Shown here: positions 35,629-42,160 of the stretch, in pieces
Layout: the number at the start of each line of letters is the position of its first letter
Numbering within the stretch: the first letter of the stretch is position 1
NCBI RefSeq assembly: GCF_001975985.1
Contig: NZ_MTQF01000004.1
Span: forward strand, 341,838 to 405,837
Length of the DNA stretch: 64,000 nucleotides
From: [Flexibacter] sp. ATCC 35103
Lineage (GTDB): Bacteria > Bacteroidota > Bacteroidia > Flavobacteriales > Flavobacteriaceae
Direction: 5' to 3'
The notes under the pieces: model-generated
Database searches by the model: none
Told to the model about the DNA's origin: nothing
Seen by the model: only the letters and a program-made list of their open reading frames with translations
Position numbers and translations under genes: made by a program

Positions 35629-35667
35629 CAAAGGTTTAAATGTACTGCGCAGTTATTTTGCGTAGAT
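35629..35667 (-). promoter_or_regulatory. rtcB promoter with 9-7-9 palindromic operator
   Basis: Plus-strand TACTGCGCA (35643-35651), a 7-nt spacer and TGCGTAGAT (35659-35667) form a near-palindrome. On the transcribed minus strand it is followed after 10 nt by TTTG at 35632-35629, inside the -7-like element AACCTTTG. The usual TAnnTTTG has T in place of the first A, so this promoter probably needs an activator bound at the palindrome. Two further copies lie at 38859 and 39027 with the same layout. Confidence 0.65.
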
Positions 35668-35689
35668 ATATTTAATTCTAAGTTTTTTT

Positions 35690-36120
35690 TGCTCAGCGAA
35701 GAGATAGTTCTCGCAAAGTCGCAGAGTCGTAAAGTTTTTTTTAGCCACAGATTAATATGATTAAAATGATTTTTTTCTCATTTTATGTCATTTCGATCCC
35801 GAAGCTTCGGGAGAGAAATCACACTAGAAACTCCACAAAGTACGTCGCCAATCTTTGTCGAGCTTCTCGTGAAGATTTCTCCTTATTTCGAAATGACAAA
35901 CTGTGTGGTTACTACTGTAACTCAAAGATTTTTTTCTCGCAGATTTTGCAGATTCTGGAGATTTTTAATAATCTTTTTAATCCTCATAATCTATGGCAAA
36001 AAAAACTTTGCGACTTCGCGTCTTTGCGAGATTAAATTTACCAATCTTTGCGGAGACGCACTGCTGTGCGTCTCTACAAAAATCTTTGTGCCTTGCACCT
36101 CTGAACCTTTGTACCTTTTC
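35690..36120. repeat. Repeat-filled gap between rtcB and the RING/TerD gene
   Basis: It holds an inverted repeat with TGTCATTTCGATCCCGAAG at about 35787 and AAGATTTCTCCTTATTTCGAAATGACA at about 35873, a CGCAGATTTTGCAGATT half, a CTTTGCGACTTCGCGTCTTTGCG unit and the hairpin AGACGCAC-TGCT-GTGCGTCT at 36054-36075. Open frames on the plus strand here are shadows. The element lies on the 3' side of the RING/TerD gene. Confidence 0.7.
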
Positions 36121-38361
36121 TTAATCTATCAATAATTGCGTAACTGCCGCAGCATTTATCGCCCATTTTGCGTCGTAAACCTCATCAGCATTTTGATCTT
36201 CGGTGATGGTTAAACCCTGGGCTTCCGCTTTAAGTTGTAATAAACTACCAATATTCAATTTGCTGCTTAGTTTTGATAACAAAGCCTGAACTCCTTTAAA
36301 ATCCAAACCTTGAACAACTTGTCCTCCAAAGGTCATCTCTAACCAAACGATTTCTCTTTTGGCTACATCAAGAACTCCAAAGACCAAACCTTTGGCAACA
36401 TTTTGCGTCACACGAACCTGATGATCTACACACGACGGATCGTATGCTACTCCGGTTTTCTCAGAGATTTTCATAGGGTGTTTACTGTTCATCCAACCTA
36501 CAACAAGATTTGGCGTAATACTTCCGTTGCAATAAGCGTTACAAGTAAAAGTTACAAATTTAGCTTTGGCTTTCGCCAATTCGTCAATGTTGATGTTGAT
36601 ATATTCGGCCGTTCCAATTTTATTCGGAATGCTTCTGATATCACCGCTATGTTTACAACCAACAGTTTCCAATCGGCTAAAAGAGCATATATCAGCTTTA
36701 TCTTCGTAAGCAATATGGCAGCTTAAATCCATATCAAGGTGTTGTGCCGATAAACCTGCGCCCCATTGCATAAACAATCGCACTTCGTTACCTTCAACTG
36801 GAAAACGTGTTCCCATTAAAGCAACCGGTAAATCCTGAACAGTCTCGCTTCTATCACCAATAGAAACTGGCATATTAAACAATTGCGGATCGATATACAT
36901 CGTTTTATTTGGGTTTGCGATTGCAGCAAATCTTTTCTTCATTGCCAAAAGACACAACGCCTCGATTTGATTTTTCATCGCCTCTAATTGTTCTTCGTCA
37001 TATAAGTTTAATAATGCATTTGGTGCAATTCGTTTGTTTGTTCCGCCTAAAGGTTTCACACTTCTTTGCATGTTTTTGTCAAAATAATTTTGAGCATACA
37101 TGTTTATTGTAAACACCAATCTTGCCGGAACTTTATCGATAATTTCTTCAAAATGTGCTACAGTTTCGTCTGCACCAAACCATAACATATTCGAGAATAA
37201 CGAACGTGCAAACAATCCCGGACGTTGTTTTAATAATGCAAATGTTTTATCGGCATCAAATTTCAATCTTGACGTGTTTACTTTGCTTTGCCACACATCA
37301 TAAACCTGGTTGTAGAATACATCCAATAAAAAATTCAATTTCTCAAATCCTTTTCTTTTGCTGTATTCTGCTAAACGTAATGCACGGATAAAACGAACCC
37401 ACATTCCTCTTTTTGGGTGCATGATTTCGCACATTGTTTCAACATCCATATCAAGATTATTCAACCAGTTTGCCACCATTAAACATTCTTTTCGGGAATA
37501 TTTAACTTTCAAATCATTTGCAGATGCAATTCTGGCTTGCGCACTTGTATCTAAAATATTGAAAAAGTGCTGAGCATTTTTTGATGTTCTTTTTATGATC
37601 GTTTTTGGCTCGATAATTTGCAATAATCCTGTATTCTTGAACCATAAATATCGTAAGATATCTGTTGGAGATTTAAAATACTGAGACGCATTTTCGGCTT
37701 GACCTTCTTCGATTAAAACATCAATAACAAGCATTAAAGTTTCCTTCATTGCAACATCTGTTTTTGGCAAAGGCAAATATTTTAATGCCGTTTTTAAACT
37801 ATCTATCTGCGTAGCGTCTAAAGCCGTTTTTGATTGCAACAATGATTTATAGAAATCTTCTAATTCAGTTTCTGACCATAAATCCAATACTTTTAATTTG
37901 CTTCCTTGTCCGTAATTTTCGATTTTACCAAATTCAAACGGAGTTCCGCAAAACGGACAACCATTGTATCGTTCTAACGGAAAAGTATTATCCGGAATAA
38001 TATGTCCGCATTGCAAAGTTGTTCCGCTCTTTATGTTTAGAACATTCCAGAAATACGTAACAATATGATCTAAAACAGATTCTCCGGTTGGGATATTCCA
38101 TTCTTTAACTAAAGGCGTCCAGTTTTTATTGGTTCCTAAAACTTCTCTTAGTACTTCTAAAACTTCAACTTTATAATTTGGGTTTACATTATTTAAAGCG
38201 TGTAATAACGACTCAGAAAATGTAAATCCAAGTTTTGAAACATTGGCCACTAAAACCGATGTTGTTCCTGATAATTTTTTGATATCATTCGAAATCATTG
38301 CTGATGGAATGAAAATAGCATTTTGACGTAAACTGATTTTTAATAATTCTTGTGTTTTCAT
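36121..38361 (-). CDS. RING-like zinc and TerD-domain protein of an RtcB locus
   Basis: A 746-residue cytoplasmic protein. Residues 118-142 hold a RING-like zinc site (CGH at 118-120, CPFC at 135-138). Residues 150-480 are helical with the conserved-looking LLKQRPGLFARSLFSNMLWF. Residues 525-690 look like a TerD calcium-binding beta-sandwich: LDMDLSCHIAYEDKADICSF, HSGDIRSIPN and EYININIDELAKAKAKFVTF match the TerD pattern. The whole resembles proteins annotated as MXAN_6230/SCO0854 family RING proteins; that name is from memory. It is downstream of the tRNA-like RNAs on the same strand, with no intervening terminator, and shares their operator. TerD proteins belong to stress responses; linkage to RtcB suggests a role in handling damaged RNA. 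That role is inference. Confidence 0.7.
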   Translation of the reverse strand: MKTQELLKISLRQNAIFIPSAMISNDIKKLSGTTSVLVANVSKLGFTFSESLLHALNNVNPNYKVEVLEVLREVLGTNKNWTPLVKEWNIPTGESVLDHIVTYFWNVLNIKSGTTLQCGHIIPDNTFPLERYNGCPFCGTPFEFGKIENYGQGSKLKVLDLWSETELEDFYKSLLQSKTALDATQIDSLKTALKYLPLPKTDVAMKETLMLVIDVLIEEGQAENASQYFKSPTDILRYLWFKNTGLLQIIEPKTIIKRTSKNAQHFFNILDTSAQARIASANDLKVKYSRKECLMVANWLNNLDMDVETMCEIMHPKRGMWVRFIRALRLAEYSKRKGFEKLNFLLDVFYNQVYDVWQSKVNTSRLKFDADKTFALLKQRPGLFARSLFSNMLWFGADETVAHFEEIIDKVPARLVFTINMYAQNYFDKNMQRSVKPLGGTNKRIAPNALLNLYDEEQLEAMKNQIEALCLLAMKKRFAAIANPNKTMYIDPQLFNMPVSIGDRSETVQDLPVALMGTRFPVEGNEVRLFMQWGAGLSAQHLDMDLSCHIAYEDKADICSFSRLETVGCKHSGDIRSIPNKIGTAEYININIDELAKAKAKFVTFTCNAYCNGSITPNLVVGWMNSKHPMKISEKTGVAYDPSCVDHQVRVTQNVAKGLVFGVLDVAKREIVWLEMTFGGQVVQGLDFKGVQALLSKLSSKLNIGSLLQLKAEAQGLTITEDQNADEVYDAKWAINAAAVTQLLID

Positions 38362-38533
38362 TTTTTTTAATTTTTAAAATTTAGATAATTGCGTTTCTGA
38401 TTTCTACCTAAAAGAGTTTTTGAAGTAAGAAACACTTGACCTGAAATTGGAGTGTAATTGATGAACTATTTTATCTGATGGGTTTCCCCGAGAAGTAAGT
38501 TAATCTTGACCTTCCTTTTTATTAATGATGATT

Positions 38534-38589
38534 TTAAAACTTGTTCGGACTCGAACCGAAAGTTACCAATTTCCTGAAATAAGTTTTAA
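38534..38589 (-). ncRNA. Miniature tRNA-like RNA
   Basis: On the minus strand a perfect 9-bp outer stem, TTAAAACTT (38589-38581) with AAGTTTTAA (38542-38534), encloses a small hairpin ATTTC-AG-GAAAT and a canonical T-arm TTCGG-TTCGAGT-CCGAA (38560-38544). The T-loop has the invariant TTC-A pattern of tRNA. The 5' side of the outer stem is the variable core of a 20-nt element. There is no anticodon arm. It looks like a reduced tRNA mimic rather than a decoding tRNA. Confidence 0.5.
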
Positions 38590-38603
38590 TTGACCATTAA
38601 TAG

Positions 38604-38720
38604 TGAAGCAGATGGGATTCGAACCCACGACCCAGACATTAAAAGTGTACGAAGTAAGTTTTGATTGACCTTTTAAGGATAATTTCAAAACTACCTGCTC
38701 TACCGCTGAGCTACTGCCTC
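38604..38720 (-). ncRNA. tRNA-Lys-like RNA with 45-nt insertion before the anticodon arm
   Basis: Minus-strand acceptor stem GAGGCAG (38720-38714) pairs with CTGCTTC (38611-38605), discriminator A. D-stem GCTC/GAGC with loop AGCGGTA follows, then the T-arm GTGGG-TTCGAAT-CCCAT. The anticodon loop CTTTTAA (38645-38639) reads UUU, as in tRNA-Lys, but its stem has only three sound pairs. Between base 26 and that stem are 45 extra nt (38695-38651). They contain GTAGTTTTG pairing with CAAAAC-T-TAC and end with a complete 20-nt element. No CCA is encoded. An ordinary bacterial tRNA has no such insert; a structured tRNA mimic, or a precursor with a removable segment, is likely. Confidence 0.6.
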
Positions 38721-38843
38721 ATAATAATAGAATAAAAAGATAATGGTGTAAGTGTGTACGTTGGAAAGTTTTCGAAGTAACTCAAACTTGACCTGTTTTA
38801 TTCTTTATTTTATTTCTATGAACGTTTGTTTTTATTTCCTGAA

Positions 38844-38883
38844 CAAAGATTTCGATCGTACTACGCATTTATTCTGCGCAGTA
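38844..38883 (-). promoter_or_regulatory. Proximal 9-7-9 operator and promoter of the non-coding region
   Basis: TACTACGCA (38859-38867), 7-nt spacer, TGCGCAGTA (38875-38883). On the minus strand TTTG of AATCTTTG follows 11 nt after the palindrome (38847-38844), as at rtcB (10 nt). A transcript starting near 38837 would run through the tRNA-like RNAs into the RING/TerD gene. A plus-strand TATTTTTG at 38896 is also present, so a divergent promoter cannot be excluded. Confidence 0.6.
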
Positions 38884-39011
38884 AAAAAAGAAATCTATTT
38901 TTGAGCAAAAAGGTAATGGTGTAAGTATATCTCTTAATGGTTTTTGAAGTAACTTAAACTTGACCTGTTGAACTCTGTAAATATTTTAATGAACTTGTTT
39001 TATTTCCTGAG

Positions 39012-39051
39012 CAAAGATTTCAGAACTACTACGCAATTATTTTGCGCAGTA
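39012..39051 (-). promoter_or_regulatory. Distal 9-7-9 operator and promoter of the non-coding region
   Basis: TACTACGCA (39027-39035), 7-nt spacer, TGCGCAGTA (39043-39051), with AATCTTTG on the minus strand at the same 11-nt distance. On the plus strand TTG at 39042 and TATATTTG at 39064 are 19 nt apart, so this palindrome may also control a rightward promoter. Confidence 0.6.
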
Positions 39052-39097
39052 AAAAAAGAATTTTATATTTGAGTAAATATTTATTTACCAAACCGCG

Positions 39098-39885
39098 TAA
39101 GTCTCAGAGTGACGGCATATTTATAGTTTTTAGATAAAGTTAATAAAGCCCCATCGGGGTGACATATTTATAGCATTTTAAATAAAACCAATAAAATCCC
39201 AGAGGGATGACATATTTATAGATTTAGATAAAAACAATAAAGTCCCAGAGGGACGACATATTTATAGCCATTTTCGAGAATGTATTTTAAAAAGCCCCAG
39301 CGGCGTGACACATTTATAGCATTTAAATAAAATCCCAGAGGGATGACATATTTATAGATTTAGATAAAAACAATGAAGTCCCAGAGGGACGACATATTTA
39401 TAGCCATTTTCGAGAATGTATTTTAAAAAGCCCCAGCGGGGTGACATATTTATAGCATTTAAATAAAGTCCCAGAGGGATGACATATTTATAGATTTAGA
39501 TAAAAACAATGAAGTCCCAGAGGGACGACATATTTATAGCCATTTTCGAGAATGCATTTTAAAAGCCCCAGTGGGGTGACATATTTATAGCATTTTAAAT
39601 AAAACCAATAAAATCCCAGAGGGACGACATATTTATAGATTTAGATAAAACAATAAAGTCCCAGAGGGACGACATATTTATAGCCATTTTAGAGAATACA
39701 TTTTAAAAAGCCCCAGCGGGGTGATATATTTATTGATTAAATCAAAAAACAGAAATGTCGCTCCGCTGGAGCTTTTGATCCTCTTTCTAATAAATTGCTA
39801 TAGATATTACGCTCCGCTGGAGCTCAATGCTGAATAATGCAAAATCGGCTATAAATATTACGCTCCGATGGAGTTTTTATAACGT
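39098..39885. repeat. Higher-order array of CCCAGAGGG / CCCCAGCGGGG units
   Basis: About 14 units of 38-52 bp share the core CCC-AGAG/AGCG-GGG followed by TGACATATTTATAG. They are ordered in threes: a CCCCAGCGGGG unit, a TCCCAGAGGGAT unit with ATTTAGATAAAAACAAT, and a TCCCAGAGGGAC unit with CCATTTTCGAGAATG, repeated four times with a period near 137-147 bp. Three inverted units with CTCCGCTGGAG end the array at 39757-39880. Each unit can fold into a small hairpin. I see no gene within. Confidence 0.8.
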
Positions 39886-39902
39886 TTAAATAAAAAAACA
39901 AT

Positions 39903-40517
39903 ATGAATTTAGAGAAAATTTATTCTGAATTACTTTCCAATATTGGCTTTTCAGCACATGACATTCAGAAAAACTGGCTGGATTTAGAAAAAGCATATTC
40001 TAAAAAGTCAAGACATTATCATAATCTGACGCATATTTCGGCTATGATTGAGAGTTTTGAAACGTATCGCAATAAACTTCAAAAACCTGACGAAATACTA
40101 TATTCTATTTTTTATCACGATTATATCTATAAGAGTTCTAAGAAAGACAACGAACTTAAAAGTGCAGAATATGCTTTGTCGATTTTATCTGAAAATATCT
40201 CATTTGATCGTCAATTGGTTTTTGATGCCATTTATGCTACACAATTGCATCAGCAAAATATAAAGGATGATATTAATTGGTTAATCGATTTTGATTTGAA
40301 GATTCTTGCGCGAGATTGGGAAGATTATAAAATCTATTTCGAACAAATTAGGAAAGAATATCGCATTTATCCTGATTTGCTATACAAACCCGGACGCGCA
40401 AAAGCCCTGAAACATTTTCTGGAGAATGAATTTATTTTCCAAACTGAGGAATTCAGGAATTTATATGAAGAGAAAGCAAGAAAAAATATTGAACAGGAAA
40501 TTTTATTATTGACGTAA
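39903..40517 (+). CDS. HD-domain metal-dependent phosphohydrolase
   Basis: A 204-residue protein of the predicted HD phosphohydrolase group (COG4339-like). Conserved residues are visible: His38, His40 and His44 in RHYHNLTHI, the His72-Asp73 pair in FYHDYIY, and the acidic DNELKSAEYA that follows. It should be a cytoplasmic metal-dependent phosphatase or nucleotidase; the substrate is unknown. Members of this group are found with RNA or nucleotide metabolism genes. It lies between the repeat array and the WYL gene and faces away from rtcB. A link to RNA-end processing is an attractive inference only. Confidence 0.75.
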   Translation: MNLEKIYSELLSNIGFSAHDIQKNWLDLEKAYSKKSRHYHNLTHISAMIESFETYRNKLQKPDEILYSIFYHDYIYKSSKKDNELKSAEYALSILSENISFDRQLVFDAIYATQLHQQNIKDDINWLIDFDLKILARDWEDYKIYFEQIRKEYRIYPDLLYKPGRAKALKHFLENEFIFQTEEFRNLYEEKARKNIEQEILLLT

Positions 40518-40535
40518 TGATTTACGATGTTAAAC

Positions 40536-40735
40536 CTGACAGGTTTTAAAAACCTGTCAGGTTTGTCAATGATGCCAAAAAACAGATTTTCTATTGACGT
40601 TTGTATATTGTAGAGACGCACAGCAGTGCGTCTACGCAACGAATGTCCGTAACTATTTAGGTTCATCGAAATGTGAATAAATTGTGGTTACGTTGTGTTA
40701 GACGCACTGCTGTGCGTCTCTACAGGAATTGGAAC
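40536..40735. repeat. Cluster of palindromic repeats
   Basis: It contains CCTGACAGGTTTT-AA-AACCTGTCAGG (40546-40563 region) and two copies of the AGACGCAC hairpin in opposite flanking orientation (40612-40632 and 40699-40719). Between 40735 and 40901 there is a further GGAAAGCCCGACCCGGAGGG unit just before the WYL gene. I see no separate gene; open frames in the gap are shadows of the repeats. Confidence 0.6.
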
Positions 40736-40901
40736 GGAAATTGGAAACGGAAATTGCTTTTAAAAACAGATATAATAAAATATTGTTGTTGCCTAAAATG
40801 CGTGAGGGATTGCAGTGGAAATCCTTTTGTTTTTTTCTTTAAAAAACAAAAGATTGAAACGGAAAGCCCGACCCGGAGGGACACGCCCAAAACATGAAAC
40901 T

Positions 40902-41939
40902 ATGTCACAAAACAAGAATGCCTTAATAAGATACAAAACGATTGATAAATGCCTACAAAATAAATACAGGCAATGGACTTTGGAGGATTTAATCGAATGT
41001 TGTTCTGAAGCTTTATTTGAATATGAAGGTCGCGAAAACCCGATTAGCAAACGAACTATTCAAATGGATATTCAGCTGATGCGAAGTGAAAAACTGGGTT
41101 ATAATGCGCCAATTGTGGTTTATGATAAAAAGTATTATAAATATGAAGACGATGAGTTTTCGATAACCGATATTCCGCTGACAGAAACGGATATGAATGT
41201 TTTGACAGAAACGGTTTCGATGTTGAAACAGTTTAAGGATTTTTCTTTATTTAATGATGTATCTGATATTCTACAGCGATTGGAAGATAAAATCTATGCA
41301 GAGAAATCGCATACAAAACCCGTTATTTATCTGGATAAAAATGAAGAATTAAAAGGTTTACATTATCTGGATGAAGTATATCAGGCGATTATCAAGAAGA
41401 TCGTTCTGGTAATTAGTTACAAATCTTTTAAATCTATAGAGGAAACTAAATTTCATTTTCATCCTTTTATCCTCAAGGAATTTAATAACAGATGGTTTTT
41501 AGTGGGAAAAAAAAAGGGTTCTGCTCCTATTACCAATTTGGCTTTGGACCGAATTATTGGAATCGATTATGATTTTAACCTGCCTTATTTAGAAGAAGAT
41601 TTTGATGCTGAATTGTTTTATAAAAATGTAATTGGCGTGACGGTAAATTCCGGTTTACAGCCCCGAAAAATCGAATTGTGGGTTGATGCGACAAATGCGC
41701 CTTATGTTATTACCAAACCGTTGCATCATACACAAAGGCTGATTAAGGAAAATGAGGATAAAAGTGTCATTGTACATTTGTTCATTTCTCCTAATTATGA
41801 AATGGAACGTATTCTCTTAGGTTTTGGTGACGGAATCGAGGTTTTGAAACCGGAAAACTTGCGAAATCGTATGAAAAAGATTCTAGAAAAGGCAATCTCG
41901 CGATATGAACCTGAAATTGTTTCTGAATTAAAATCATGA
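40902..41939 (+). CDS. WYL-domain transcriptional regulator
   Basis: A 345-residue regulator. I start at 40902 (MSQNKNALIRYKTID) because the upstream frame is coded by a repeat. Residues 5-75 form a helix-turn-helix region (ALIRYKTIDKCLQNKYRQW, RTIQMDIQLMR). Residues 130-220 form the WYL ligand-binding domain: LVISYKSFKS, FHPFILKEFNNRWFLVGKKKG and LALDRIIGIDYD. A WCX-like C-terminal domain follows. WYL proteins sense ligands, often nucleic-acid related, in defence and repair loci. As the only regulator near rtcB, it is the best candidate to bind the 9-7-9 palindromes. I did not see that palindrome upstream of its own gene. Confidence 0.8.
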   Translation: MSQNKNALIRYKTIDKCLQNKYRQWTLEDLIECCSEALFEYEGRENPISKRTIQMDIQLMRSEKLGYNAPIVVYDKKYYKYEDDEFSITDIPLTETDMNVLTETVSMLKQFKDFSLFNDVSDILQRLEDKIYAEKSHTKPVIYLDKNEELKGLHYLDEVYQAIIKKIVLVISYKSFKSIEETKFHFHPFILKEFNNRWFLVGKKKGSAPITNLALDRIIGIDYDFNLPYLEEDFDAELFYKNVIGVTVNSGLQPRKIELWVDATNAPYVITKPLHHTQRLIKENEDKSVIVHLFISPNYEMERILLGFGDGIEVLKPENLRNRMKKILEKAISRYEPEIVSELKS

Positions 41940-42098
41940 TTTTTTACAAAATGTGGAATTAAACCTTAATTTAAATCCATAAAATAATTTTTACAACATA
42001 AAAATTGTTAAAATCACAAAAAAGAATAGTATATTTCAATTAAAATTAAACCATAAACCACTCTAAATCAGAGATATTTTTTTACTAACCAAAAAAAT

Positions 42099-42142
42099 AT
42101 CAAAAAATAATATGCATGCATAGTATTTTTTGATTATATTTG
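42099..42142 (+). promoter_or_regulatory. 36-bp palindromic operator and -7 element of the fad operon
   Basis: Positions 42099-42134 form a palindrome with one mismatched pair: ATCAAAAAATAA, central TATGCATGCATA, then GTATTTTTTGAT. TATATTTG (42135-42142) abuts it, 18 nt before the MarR start. A repressor bound here would block the promoter, so autorepression by the MarR protein and relief by an acyl-CoA is likely. Confidence 0.7.
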
Positions 42143-42160
42143 AAATCGATATAGTTACAT

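Larger units (their letters stand above)
38422..38965. repeat. Six copies of a 20-nt element with constant ends
   Basis: The element GAAGTAA-N7-TTGACC or close variants lies at 38422, 38492, 38576, 38651, 38774 and 38946 on the plus strand (all the same orientation, each 20 nt). Read on the transcribed minus strand it is GGTCAA-variable-TTACTTC. Ends are nearly constant; the seven or so central bases vary. In copies at 38422, 38576 and 38651 the variable core is complementary to a nearby flank, so the elements probably sit in RNA stems. Spacing is irregular (70, 84, 75, 123, 172 nt). It is not a CRISPR array because spacers are not uniform and contain tRNA-like parts. Confidence 0.7.
38725..39060. 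repeat. Tandem duplication of a ~170-bp promoter/leader unit
   Basis: Two copies of a unit run from the 9-7-9 palindrome leftward through AAATCTTTG, TCAGGAAATAAAA, GTTCAT, the element GGTCAAGTTT-AGTTACTTC and CTTACACCATTA. The palindromes are 168 bp apart and the 20-nt elements 172 bp apart. The left copy continues directly into the tRNA-like RNA at 38720. Confidence 0.7.

Noticed and set aside
35757..36135. Overlapping plus-strand open frames after rtcB
   Set aside because: They are coded by the repeat-filled gap and have no conserved features.
38604..38720. Ordinary functional tRNA-Lys gene
   Set aside because: The 45-nt insertion and a weak anticodon stem do not fit a decoding tRNA; I report it as a tRNA-like RNA instead.
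38422..38965. CRISPR-like or integron attC array
   Set aside because: Spacing is irregular (70-172 nt), the elements vary in the centre, no integrase or cas gene is adjacent, and tRNA-like folds overlap the elements.
38422..38965. Y RNA with Ro-binding CUUGACC motif on the plus strand
   Set aside because: The plus-strand CTTGACC recalls Y RNAs, but no Ro/TROVE gene is seen in the window, and the tRNA-like folds are on the minus strand.
39098..39885. CRISPR array
   Set aside because: Units are 38-52 bp, made of variants of one palindrome; the sequences between cores are repeated, not unique spacers, and no cas genes are present.
40673..40897. 74-codon plus-strand open frame before the WYL gene
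   Set aside because: It runs through the AGACGCAC hairpin and a GACCCGGAGGG repeat; the WYL start at 40902 is better.
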